Below are positions 17,612 through 25,306 of a stretch of 55,355 bases of DNA, one piece after another (within the stretch, counting starts at the first letter, position 1; every line of letters begins with the position of its first letter). The translations under genes were made by a program, and so were the position numbers. The notes beneath the pieces are model-generated. The model was not told the origin of the DNA and ran no database searches. It saw only the letters and a program-made list of their open reading frames with translations. Source of the stretch: an uncultured Clostridia bacterium (GTDB lineage Bacteria > Bacillota > Clostridia > Oscillospirales > Butyricicoccaceae); assembly GCA_910589115.1 (NCBI GenBank), contig CAJUSB010000006.1:1-55355 (forward strand), given 5' to 3'.

Positions 17612-17787
17612 CCCGGCCCGCTGTCCTTATGGCGGGCCGGGCAGTACGCAAAATAAATAATGACCGCACCCATTCCCCGCCGCAGCGGAATAAAGCTTTT
17701 ACTCAATTTTTTCTCGAAAAAATTGCGGGAGTCCAGAGGGCAGAGCCCTCTGGTGCCGTCCGCACAGGACGCCGCCCCGGCGGGGGC
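17612..17787 (+). repeat. Dispersed repeat element, copy 4 (most complete)
   Basis: The reference copy, with modules in order: GC hairpin CCCGGCCCGC/GCGGGCCGGG (17612-17641), a variable spacer, CCGCACCCATTCCCCGCCGC, AAAGCTTTTACT, the AT palindrome (17704-17725), the central hairpin CCAGAGGGC, loop AGA, GCCCTCTGG (17733-17753), then GCCGTCCGCACAGGAC and a GC-rich end. It stops exactly at the tetR stop codon and separates tetR from the MFS operator array. Confidence 0.9.
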
Positions 17788-18423
17788 TTACAGCTGCGCA
17801 AGGAGGTCGTCGCCAAGCGCCAGGATTGCATCGTCTATCAGCGGGACGCCCATTTGGGATAGCATGTCCCCGATAAAACGGAATTTGCGTTTCAGTTCCG
17901 CAGGAGTCGCCGGGAATACAGAAGGCAGCAGCCAGAGACTGCTGAGCAGCGGGAGCAGCTCGGCAAGCTCGCGGGCGTATTCCGTGTGGAGAGAGCCGTC
18001 CCGGTTGCCTTCCTCAATCAGTTCCTGGAAATATGGCGTTAGTATACGCCGGTTGGATTCGATCAGCTCCACAAGAATGCGCGGGTTCTGCATGATGGGA
18101 ATCGCCTGGATCGTCATGCGGGTGCGCGCTGCGTCCGCATTGTAGCTGCGCACGACTTCCCGCAGCTTTTCAAGGCCGTTCAGATCCGTGCGCCCCCGCA
18201 CCGCGTCAAAAGGATTGTTGCTGAAAAACATCCGCTCCCCTACCGCATTCATAATCTCTTCCTTCGATTTGAAATGATGGTATACTGCACCCTTTGTCAA
18301 GCCGCCCAGACTGTCTACAATATCCTGAATCGTGGTATTGTCATATCCCTTTTCCAGAAAAAGCCGCTGTGATACATCCAGTATCTTTTCTATCGTTACC
18401 TCCGGGTATTTGTTGCGTGCCAT
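17788..18423 (-). CDS. TetR family transcriptional regulator
   Basis: The 211-residue protein has an N-terminal TetR helix-turn-helix (TIEKILDVSQRLFLEKGYDN, then TIQDIVDSLGGLTKGAVYHH and FKSKEEIMNAVGERM) and a helical ligand-binding C-terminus. ATG 18423 has GGGAGG upstream; the longer frame to 18495 would run through the gene's own -10 and -35 boxes. It probably represses itself and the MFS pump on the same strand. GGTATG also occurs between the tetR -10 box and its start codon. Confidence 0.9.
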   Translation of the reverse strand: MARNKYPEVTIEKILDVSQRLFLEKGYDNTTIQDIVDSLGGLTKGAVYHHFKSKEEIMNAVGERMFFSNNPFDAVRGRTDLNGLEKLREVVRSYNADAARTRMTIQAIPIMQNPRILVELIESNRRILTPYFQELIEEGNRDGSLHTEYARELAELLPLLSSLWLLPSVFPATPAELKRKFRFIGDMLSQMGVPLIDDAILALGDDLLAQL

Positions 18424-18466
18424 TCGTCCGCTGCCCTCCCTCTTAACATTCGCTTGGTATGTATTG

Positions 18467-18495
18467 ATTATAGCAGGCCGATGCCCGGTTGTCAA
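18467..18495 (-). promoter_or_regulatory. tetR promoter
   Basis: On the minus strand TTGACA (18495-18490), 17 bases, TATAAT (18472-18467): a perfect consensus promoter. ATGTAT just upstream and ATACAT just downstream form an inverted pair flanking it, compatible with autoregulation. Confidence 0.85.
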
Positions 18496-18602
18496 GATAC
18501 ATTCGCCCGGTACTTTTCGCGCCGCACCGTGCCGGATAGCCCGCCCGTTTGATGTTTCGCACCGCCGAGTGCGGAAAATTCCGTTTTCTGTGCAGTACCC
18601 CC

Positions 18603-18631
18603 TTTACAGAATGCCGTTTTGCGGATATACT
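18603..18631 (+). promoter_or_regulatory. prfB promoter
   Basis: TTTACA (18603-18608), 17 bases, TATACT (18626-18631). The implied leader is about 145 nt and contains AGGAACTGT at 18649 and its complement ACAGTTCCT at 18755, a potential long-range stem ending about 20 bases before the start codon. Confidence 0.7.
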
Positions 18632-18782
18632 AAATAGAGGTAAAACTTAGGAACTGTTCGGGAATAACCAGCGCCATTGCTTTTTCTTATACTTGTAGTT
18701 GCTTATGCTGCCTGCGGATGAAAGGATTCACGGCGCACTTGTATTGATTACTTCACAGTTCCTTAGATCGGAGCGGAAAGAA

Positions 18783-19907
18783 ATGCTTGAGTTTGAAGAA
18801 TACAAAGTAAAGCTGAATAATTTGAAGCCCGACCTGGATGAGCTTGGGCATTCGCTTGACCTGGACCAGGCCGCGCGCGAGGTAGAAGAGCTGGAAATGA
18901 AAGCATCCCAGCCCGGTTTTTGGGATGATCCGGACGCATCGCAGAAAGTCGTATCCCGCATGGGTGCGCTGAAAGGGAAGATCGAAGCCTTCCGCACACT
19001 GGAAACCCAGTGGGACGACCTAACGACGCTGTGTGAGATGGCGATTGAAGAGAACGATGAATCCATGCTGGAAGAGCTAGAAACCGGGTACAAGAGTTTA
19101 GAGGAGGGCGTTGCCGCACAGAAGCTGCAAACCCTGCTCACCGGCGAATACGACCGCAATAATGTGCTGATGAGTTTTCACGCAGGCGCAGGCGGTACAG
19201 AGGCGCAGGACTGGTGCGAAATGCTTTACCGCATGTACACCCGCTGGGCGGAGCGCCACGGCTTCACCTATAAGATTATGGACTATCAGGACGGCGACGA
19301 AGCCGGGCTGAAATCGGCAGATATCATTATTGAAGGGGAGAACGCCTACGGCTATCTGAAAGGGGAATCGGGCGTGCACCGCCTGGTGCGGATTTCGCCT
19401 TTTGACGCTTCCGGGCGGCGGCATACGTCCTTTTCGGCGGTAGAGGTCATCCCGGACATTCCAGACGATGCAGACGTGGAAATTAAACCCGATGATTATG
19501 AAATGCAGGTGTTCCGTTCCTCCGGCGCGGGCGGACAGCACATCAACAAGACCTCATCCGCAGTGCGCCTGATTCATAAGGCGACCGGTATTGTTGTTTC
19601 CTGTCAGACCGAGCGCAGCCAGTTCCAGAATAAGGATAACTGCCTGCGGATGCTGCGTGCAAAGCTGGTGGAAATCAAAGAGCGTGAGCATTTGGATAAG
19701 ATTTCAGACATCAAGGGCGACCAGAAGAAAATCGAATGGGGCAGCCAGATCCGTTCCTATGTTTTCATGCCCTACACGCTTGCGAAGGACACCCGCACCG
19801 CATATGAAAATACGAACATTAACGCCGTAATGGACGGTGATTTAGACGGTTTCATCAATGCTTACCTCACCGCTGCGGCAACGGGCAACTGGGCAACAAA
19901 AACGTAA
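18783..19907 (+). CDS. prfB: Peptide chain release factor 2
   Basis: Class I release factor that reads UGA and UAA and triggers peptidyl-tRNA hydrolysis. The 374 residues contain the SPF stop-codon recognition tripeptide (VRISPFDASGRRHTSFSAVE) and the GGQ loop (SSGAGGQHINKTSSAVRLIH). The frame is continuous from ATG 18783; the in-frame UGA of the autoregulatory +1 frameshift found in many prfB genes is absent. Upstream sequence up to 18699 is in frame but has no RBS and no family similarity. A promoter lies at 18603-18631. It is monocistronic. Confidence 0.96.
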   Translation: MLEFEEYKVKLNNLKPDLDELGHSLDLDQAAREVEELEMKASQPGFWDDPDASQKVVSRMGALKGKIEAFRTLETQWDDLTTLCEMAIEENDESMLEELETGYKSLEEGVAAQKLQTLLTGEYDRNNVLMSFHAGAGGTEAQDWCEMLYRMYTRWAERHGFTYKIMDYQDGDEAGLKSADIIIEGENAYGYLKGESGVHRLVRISPFDASGRRHTSFSAVEVIPDIPDDADVEIKPDDYEMQVFRSSGAGGQHINKTSSAVRLIHKATGIVVSCQTERSQFQNKDNCLRMLRAKLVEIKEREHLDKISDIKGDQKKIEWGSQIRSYVFMPYTLAKDTRTAYENTNINAVMDGDLDGFINAYLTAAATGNWATKT

Positions 19908-20033
19908 AAATTTATATTTTTGATTGCGTGGGGCTGTATACGGCGTGTGTGCAGCCCTTTTTCATACGCCGCAGGCACCGCCGTTCCCGCGCGGCGGGGA
20001 TAGGCCTTTGTCGAAAGGATTTCAAAAAAATAC

Positions 20034-20062
20034 TTGGCACTGTCCGCCGGATGTGTTATAAT
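20034..20062 (+). promoter_or_regulatory. Promoter of the transglycosylase gene
   Basis: TTGGCA (20034-20039), 17 bases, TATAAT (20057-20062), giving a leader of about 27 nt before ATG 20096. It falls inside the longer open frame from 19928, which supports the later start. Confidence 0.85.
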
Positions 20063-20095
20063 ATACATGAATCTCAAAAAGGAAGGCAAATAGAT

Positions 20096-20806
20096 ATGTT
20101 GGTTTCTCCGATTCAAATGATGGATCTTGCACAGCTGTCGTCCGGGCGCAGCGTTTCTGCGGCGGGCAGCTTCCGCGAGACGATGCATCAGGCCGCGCTT
20201 TCCGACCTGGAATCCATGTTTACATATGCTTCGCGGGAGACGGGGGTTCCCACGGAGCTTCTGAAAGCCGTTGCAAAAGCAGAATCCAATTTTAATTCGT
20301 CCAGCGTTTCCAGTGCCGGAGCGTCAGGCATTATGCAGCTGATGCCGGAGACTGCGCGTTCGGTAGGTGTAACGGACGTTACCGATCCGGCACAGAATAT
20401 TTTAGGCGGTGCACGGTATCTTCGTCAGATGCTTGACCGTTATGACGGCAATACGACCCTTGCACTGGCGGCCTATAATGCAGGCCCCGGCGCGGTTGAC
20501 CGTTACGGCGGGGTGCCGCCCTATGCGGAGACGCAAAACTATGTACGGAAGATCAACGGGCTGTTGGGCGGTGGTATGCCGGAAAAGGTTGTACTGTGTG
20601 CATCCAGCGGCATCCGGGCCGCAGGCGCGGCGGCAGCTTCCGGGGATATGAAGGATGCGCTGGGGGAAATCCTGAATGCACTTGGCGGGCAGGTACTTTC
20701 GGGCGGCAGCCGTGAGCTTTTCTGTGAAGGGCTGAAAACCGCTGTCCAGAACCAGCTGTTTGAAACCATCACCCGCGAGGATGAGAAAGAAGCCCGCACA
20801 TTTTGA
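20096..20806 (+). CDS. Lytic transglycosylase, SLT domain
   Basis: Cleaves peptidoglycan between MurNAc and GlcNAc with 1,6-anhydro formation. The 236 residues contain a full SLT domain (about 38-155): catalytic E63 in LLKAVAKAESNFNSSSVSSA, GASGIMQLMPETA, LALAAYNAGPGAVDRYGGVP and TQNYVRKI. No signal peptide is visible; the N-terminus is short and weakly hydrophobic, so export may need another route (Firmicutes relatives include flagellum- or spore-linked enzymes; inference). ATG 20096 has GGAAGG upstream. A strong terminator follows. Confidence 0.9.
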   Translation: MLVSPIQMMDLAQLSSGRSVSAAGSFRETMHQAALSDLESMFTYASRETGVPTELLKAVAKAESNFNSSSVSSAGASGIMQLMPETARSVGVTDVTDPAQNILGGARYLRQMLDRYDGNTTLALAAYNAGPGAVDRYGGVPPYAETQNYVRKINGLLGGGMPEKVVLCASSGIRAAGAAAASGDMKDALGEILNALGGQVLSGGSRELFCEGLKTAVQNQLFETITREDEKEARTF

Positions 20807-20845
20807 CGGCGGAAAGGTGTTCCCGATTCAGCGGACCGGAACAGG

Positions 20846-20875
20846 GCCAGCCTTTGTTAAAAGGCTGGCTTTTTT
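20846..20875 (+). terminator. Terminator of the transglycosylase gene
   Basis: GCCAGCCTT, a short loop, AAGGCTGGC, then TTTTTT, 40 bases after the stop. Confidence 0.92.
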
Positions 20876-20977
20876 GCGCGCTTCCCGTCCTGCTGTATGG
20901 GGAGGGAAACAGCTGATATAGTATTATTTTGATAGAAATGGAAGCCTGTTATGCGATAGGGAATTGTGAGGTTTCTA

Positions 20978-21006
20978 TTGCCAGCGTCCATTTTTTATGA
21001 TAGACT
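20978..21006 (+). promoter_or_regulatory. Promoter of the sodium symporter gene
   Basis: TTGCCA (20978-20983), 17 bases, TAGACT (21001-21006), about 37 bases before the start codon. Confidence 0.65.
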
Positions 21007-21042
21007 ATTCTAAGAATCTTAAATTATTTTTAGGGGTGTATT

Positions 21043-22425
21043 ATGAGAGAACGAGAATCCTTTGGCAGCCGCATAGGCTTTATCCTGATATCTGCGGGCT
21101 GTGCAATCGGCCTCGGCAATGTCTGGCGGTTCCCGTACATCGTCGGCAAGAATGGCGGTGCTGCGTTTATCCTGATTTATCTGGCGTTCCTGCTGCTGCT
21201 TGGCATACCGGTGCTGACAATGGAGTTTTCCATAGGCCGTGCCAGCCGGACTTCGATTGCGCTGTCATACCAGCGGCTTGCGCCTGCGGGGACGCGGTGG
21301 CACGTGCTCCGTTGGATTGGGATACTGGGGTGTTATTTGCTGATGATGTTTTACGCGCCGGTTTCCGGGTGGATGTTTTCCTATCTGGTCAAGAGTGCGG
21401 TAGGCGATTTCAGCGGATTGTCGCCGGAGGCCGTAGCGGGTGAGTTCGGCGCGATGCTCAGCGACCCGTATGGCATGACGTTAGCCCTGGCAGTGGTTGT
21501 ATTGCTTGGCTTTTTTGTCTGTTCGCTGGGGCTGCAAAAGGGCGTAGAGAAGATCACCAAGGTCATGATGGGGCTGCTGATCGTCCTGATTGGTGCGCTT
21601 GCGGTGCGTTCGGTGACGCTGCCCGGGGCCGGTGCGGGCCTGCGTTATTATCTGGTGCCCGATATCAATGCGATTCGGGAAAACGGGCTTTTTAATGTCC
21701 TTTATGAGGCGTTGAATCAGGCATTTTTTACGCTGTCCATGGGCATTGGTGCAATGTCGATTTTTGGCAGTTATATCGGCCGTGAGCGGCGGCTGCTCGG
21801 CGAGGCTTTGAATGTCGGCGTATTGGATACGTTTGTTGCGTTCTGTTCGGGGCTTGTGATTATCCCGGCGTGCTTTGCTTTTGGCATTTCGGCGGATTCG
21901 GGCCCGAACCTGATTTTTATTACCCTGCCGAATGTATTCAATCATATGATGGGCGGGCGCTTCTGGGGCACATTGTTTTTCCTTTTCATGTGCTTTGCGG
22001 CGATGAGTACGATTATTGCTGTATTTGAAAATATTATTTCCATGACGCAGGATTTGTTCGGCTGGGAGCGTAAAAAGGCTTGTGTTGTGAACCTTGTCCT
22101 GATTTTTGTGCTTAGCCTGCCCTGTGTGTTTGGGTTCAACCTGTGGTCGGCATTCCAGCCGTTGGGGTCGGGGTCCACGGTGCAGGATTTGGAAGATTTC
22201 ATTGTTTCGGGCAACCTGCTGCCGATTGGATCACTGACCTATGTACTTTTCTGCACCCGTAAAAACGGTTGGGGCTGGAAGAAATTCCTTGCGGAAGCAA
22301 ACGCGGGGGAAGGGCTTGAATATCCGGACAAGCTGAAAGGTTACATGAGTTATGTTGTACCTGTCGTGATTGTTGTGATTCTCGCGGTTGGATACGTAGG
22401 ATACTGGCAAAAGCTGTGGAGCTAA
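21043..22425 (+). CDS. Sodium-dependent transporter, NSS (SNF) family
   Basis: Sodium-coupled uptake of an amino acid or related amine across the cytoplasmic membrane. The 460 residues have 11-12 hydrophobic helices. Helix 1 carries the signature SAGCAIGLGNVWRFPYIVGK, whose unwound segment binds Na+ and substrate in LeuT-type proteins; helix 6 has ALNQAFFTLSMGIGAMSIFG. The substrate cannot be assigned. It is monocistronic, with its own promoter and an 18-bp-stem terminator downstream shared with the convergent serA. Confidence 0.93.
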   Translation: MRERESFGSRIGFILISAGCAIGLGNVWRFPYIVGKNGGAAFILIYLAFLLLLGIPVLTMEFSIGRASRTSIALSYQRLAPAGTRWHVLRWIGILGCYLLMMFYAPVSGWMFSYLVKSAVGDFSGLSPEAVAGEFGAMLSDPYGMTLALAVVVLLGFFVCSLGLQKGVEKITKVMMGLLIVLIGALAVRSVTLPGAGAGLRYYLVPDINAIRENGLFNVLYEALNQAFFTLSMGIGAMSIFGSYIGRERRLLGEALNVGVLDTFVAFCSGLVIIPACFAFGISADSGPNLIFITLPNVFNHMMGGRFWGTLFFLFMCFAAMSTIIAVFENIISMTQDLFGWERKKACVVNLVLIFVLSLPCVFGFNLWSAFQPLGSGSTVQDLEDFIVSGNLLPIGSLTYVLFCTRKNGWGWKKFLAEANAGEGLEYPDKLKGYMSYVVPVVIVVILAVGYVGYWQKLWS

Positions 22426-22466
22426 GAAAGCGAAACCGCAGAAAAAAGAATAGCAATCAAAAAACA

Positions 22467-22506
22467 AAAGCAGCGGGGCCGCCCAAGAGGGCGGCCCCGC
22501 TGCTTT
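22467..22506. terminator. Bidirectional terminator with an 18-bp stem
   Basis: AAAGCAGCGGGGCCGCCC, loop AAGA, then the exact complement. It sits between the convergent symporter and serA genes. Confidence 0.9.
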
Positions 22507-22507
22507 A

Positions 22508-22562
22508 TCCGCAAACGAGCGAGAACGAATAAGAGCGAACAGGAGCGAACCGGAACGAACAA
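22508..22562. repeat. Degenerate GAGCGAAC-type short repeats
   Basis: Five or six imperfect 9-10 base units built on GAGCGAAC/GGAACGAAC run head to tail between the terminator and the serA stop. Confidence 0.5.
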
Positions 22563-22601
22563 ATCCGGCATCGCAGGCAAGCAGCGAAGCTGCAAACGCG
22601 C

Positions 22602-23732
22602 TTAAAGCGTGCGCACAGAAAGGATACCGTCACCATCCAGCGAGGGAAGGACCTGATCGACATCCGCGAGGAACGCGCAATAATTTCCGCGCGAGCCTTC
22701 GCTTTTTGCGGAGACGGAAACGCCCTGTTTTTGCAGCAATGCGGCGATATCGGTTCCAGCCTTAGCGAGGACGAGCACACGGGGGGAACCGCCGCGCTGA
22801 CCGAGGGAGACGGCGGGGAAATTCACGGAATTAACGATATTCCCGTTTTCGAGGAAGTCAGAAACCTCATCACAAGCCATAATTGCGCAATTATCCTCAC
22901 TTTCGGGGGTAGAAGCGCCGAGGTGGGGGAGTACGACTGCATTCGGCTGAGCGAGGATTTCGTCCGAAGCGAAATCGCAGACATAGGCAGCGGCTTTGCC
23001 GGAGGCGAGCGCATCAGCCATTGCGGGGGTATCGACCAATTCACCGCGGGCGAAGTTGACGATACGCACGCCGTCTTTCATTTTGGCGAGGGAATCGGCG
23101 CAGATCAGGCTGCGGGTGGAGTCGAGCAGCGGGACGTGCACGGTAATGTAATCCGCCTGTGCAAACACATCGTCTAACGTAGTGACGGTAACGTTCGGGC
23201 TGAGGGCGGCGCGGGAAGCGTCGGAGAGGTAGGGGTCATAGCCGAGCACATTCATGCCGAGGGCTTCTGCGGCGTTGGCGACTTTCCAGCCGATTGCGCC
23301 CAGTCCGATAACGCCTAAAGTTTTCCCCATGAGTTCGGGGCCTGCATAGGCGGCCTTGCCTTTTTCGGCGGCGGGGCCGATATCGGGGGAGCCTGCGAGG
23401 GACTGCACCCACTGTGCGCCCTGCACGACCTTGCGGGAGGCGAGCAGCAGGCCGCAGATCACGAGTTCTTTGACGGCGTTGGAGTTTGCGCCGGGGGTAT
23501 TGAATACGACGATACCCTCTTCAGCGCAGCGGTCGAGGGGGATATTGTTCACGCCTGCACCGGCGCGGGCGATGCAGCGGCAGGCTTTCGGGAAAGCGGT
23601 GTCGTGCAGCTTTGCGGAGCGGACGAGGATGGCGTCGTAATTATCGAGGTCTTCGCCGCAGGCATATTTTGCGGGATCGAGACGGCTGGTGCCGACGGCA
23701 GAAATTTTATTGAACAGCTTGATTTGATACAT
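22602..23732 (-). CDS. serA: D-3-phosphoglycerate dehydrogenase
   Basis: First committed step of serine synthesis: 3-phosphoglycerate plus NAD+ to 3-phosphohydroxypyruvate. The 376 residues show the D-2-hydroxyacid dehydrogenase plan: ARAGAGVNNIPLDRCAEEGI, the NAD motif GKTLGVIGLGAIGWKVANAA, the Arg-containing NFARGELVDTPA, and the catalytic His in VLPHLGASTPESEDN. After about residue 320 there is only a short ACT-like tail (PRVLVLAKAGTDIAALLQ), so it is a short-form SerA. AAGGAG lies 8 bases upstream. It follows serC by 48 bases on the same strand and is the second gene of a serC-serA operon. Confidence 0.94.
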   Translation of the reverse strand: MYQIKLFNKISAVGTSRLDPAKYACGEDLDNYDAILVRSAKLHDTAFPKACRCIARAGAGVNNIPLDRCAEEGIVVFNTPGANSNAVKELVICGLLLASRKVVQGAQWVQSLAGSPDIGPAAEKGKAAYAGPELMGKTLGVIGLGAIGWKVANAAEALGMNVLGYDPYLSDASRAALSPNVTVTTLDDVFAQADYITVHVPLLDSTRSLICADSLAKMKDGVRIVNFARGELVDTPAMADALASGKAAAYVCDFASDEILAQPNAVVLPHLGASTPESEDNCAIMACDEVSDFLENGNIVNSVNFPAVSLGQRGGSPRVLVLAKAGTDIAALLQKQGVSVSAKSEGSRGNYCAFLADVDQVLPSLDGDGILSVRTL

Positions 23733-23780
23733 AGAGGGACTCCTTATTTTATGAGTGGGGGGAGCAAACGAGGATGAGGA

Positions 23781-24863
23781 TTAAGAATTCTCCGCCTCAA
23801 AATTTTTCATGAAGTCGACCAGTGCCTGCACACCGGCCTCGGGCATTGCGTTGTAGATCGAGGCGCGCATACCGCCAACGGAGCGGTGTCCTTTGAGGTT
23901 TTCAAAACCGGCTGCAGCGGCTTCTTTGATGAATTTTGCATCGATATCAGCGTCACCGGTGATGAACGGCACATTCATCAGGGAGCGGGAACTCTTCTCA
24001 ACGGTTCCATGGAAGAGCTTGGAGGAATCGAGGTAATTATAGAGGATTGCCGCTTTTTTCTCATTGATTTTCTTCATTCCCTCAAGGCCGCCCTGGGCCT
24101 TGATCCATTTGAAGACCTTGCCGCACATATAGATACCGTAGCAGGGCGGGGTATTATACATTGAGCCGTTGTCAGCGTGTGTTTTGTAGCGGAGCATGGT
24201 AGGCACGGACTCGGGGAGGGAATCGGGGATGAGGTCTTCGCGGATAATCATGACGACGACGCCAGCGGGGCCGATATTTTTTTGTGCGCCGCCGTAGATC
24301 ACGCCGTAGCTGCTGACGTCCATCGGTTCAGAGAGGAAGCAGGAGGAAACGTCCGCGACGAGCGGCTTACCCTTGGTATTGGGGAGCGTATGGAACTTTG
24401 TGCCATATATGGTATTATTCTCGCAGATATAGACATAATCGGCGTTATCGGAGACGGGCAGATCGGCGCAGTCGGGGATATAGGAGAAGGTTTTATCTTC
24501 AGAGGAAGCGATTGCGTTAGCGGCGCCGAATTTTTTTGCTTCAGACCAGGCGCGTTTCGCCCAGTGGCCGGTAATGATGTAGTCTGCGGTATGATTTTTC
24601 ATGAGGTTGAGGGGGAGCATCGCGAACTGGAGGTGCGCACCGCCCTGAAGGAAGAGGACTTTGTAGCCTTGGGGCACAGCCAGCAGGTCGCGGAGGTCTT
24701 GTTCGGCCTCGGCGAGGATATTTTCGAACATTTTGGAGCGGTGGCTCATTTCCATTACGGACATACCGCAGCCTCTGTAGTCGAGCATTTCCCCGGCGGC
24801 TTCTTGCAGGACCTCTTCGGGCAGCACGGCGGGACCGGCTGAAAAGTTGTAGATGCGTTTCAT
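23781..24863 (-). CDS. serC: Phosphoserine aminotransferase
   Basis: PLP enzyme that converts 3-phosphohydroxypyruvate and glutamate to phosphoserine. The 360 residues match the family: opening YNFSAGPAVLPEEVLQEAA, MSVMEMSHRSKMFENI, ITGHWAKRAWSEAKKFG, and the Schiff-base lysine K195 in GVIYGGAQKNIGPAGVVV. AAGGAGG precedes the ATG. It is first in the operon with serA; no phosphatase gene (serB) is seen nearby. The mRNA leader from the promoter at 25006-25034 is about 135 nt with three short potential hairpins, but lacks a T-box consensus. Confidence 0.96.
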   Translation of the reverse strand: MKRIYNFSAGPAVLPEEVLQEAAGEMLDYRGCGMSVMEMSHRSKMFENILAEAEQDLRDLLAVPQGYKVLFLQGGAHLQFAMLPLNLMKNHTADYIITGHWAKRAWSEAKKFGAANAIASSEDKTFSYIPDCADLPVSDNADYVYICENNTIYGTKFHTLPNTKGKPLVADVSSCFLSEPMDVSSYGVIYGGAQKNIGPAGVVVMIIREDLIPDSLPESVPTMLRYKTHADNGSMYNTPPCYGIYMCGKVFKWIKAQGGLEGMKKINEKKAAILYNYLDSSKLFHGTVEKSSRSLMNVPFITGDADIDAKFIKEAAAAGFENLKGHRSVGGMRASIYNAMPEAGVQALVDFMKNFEAENS

Positions 24864-25005
24864 CTGGTGGAATCCTCCTTAAATTTTTTCAGAAAATGAC
24901 AAAACAGGCACAGCGAATAGAAGCCGACCTGTCCGAATCCCTGTACAAACGAAATGGAACGGTGAGGGCCGTTCGAGCGCTGCGGCAAACGGGGCCGCCT
25001 GTATT

Positions 25006-25034
25006 ATTTTACTGAATAAAAGCGCTAAAGTCAA
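25006..25034 (-). promoter_or_regulatory. serC-serA promoter
   Basis: On the minus strand TTGACT (25034-25029), 17 bases, TAAAAT (25011-25006). It lies between repeat copy 5 and serC and is the only good promoter in the gap. Confidence 0.8.
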
Positions 25035-25120
25035 GCAAATCAGGCGAGAATAGTATACAAAACGCAGGGAGACCGGGCCGTCTCCTCTGTGAAAAATGGC
25101 AGGTGCGGTGCTGCTCGTTA

Positions 25121-25213
25121 GGCTGGGGCGCCGCCCCAGGCCCCGCGCCTGCGCGGCGTGCGCCAGAGGGACAAGTCCCTCTGGACTCCCTTCCACGCCT
25201 GCGGGCGGGGACG
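25121..25213 (-). repeat. Dispersed repeat element, copy 5 (minus orientation)
   Basis: Central hairpin CCAGAGGGAC, loop AA, GTCCCTCTGG at 25163-25184, with CGCCTGCGGGCGGGG on one side and a GC-rich TGGGGCGCCGCCCCA palindrome on the other. The AT palindrome module is missing. Confidence 0.8.
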
Positions 25214-25247
25214 GAGGACGTGAGACGAAAGACGAGGGACGAGGGAC

Positions 25248-25279
25248 GAAAACAGCCCGTGGCAGATGCCACGGGCTGT
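25248..25279 (-). terminator. Terminator of the SLH gene
   Basis: On the minus strand ACAGCCCGTGGCA, a 2-base loop and its exact complement are followed by TTTT. It lies 28 bases after the stop at 25307. Confidence 0.88.
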
Positions 25280-25306
25280 AAGTTAGGGATTTATGCTGTT
25301 TTAGGG

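Noticed and set aside
18699..18782. Upstream extension of prfB as a frameshift-regulated start
   Set aside because: No in-frame stop or slippery CUU-UGA sequence; the extension lacks an RBS and RF2 similarity.
24864..25306. T-box riboswitch upstream of serC
   Set aside because: No GGGTGGNACCGCG-like antiterminator sequence on the transcribed strand, and no terminator before serC.
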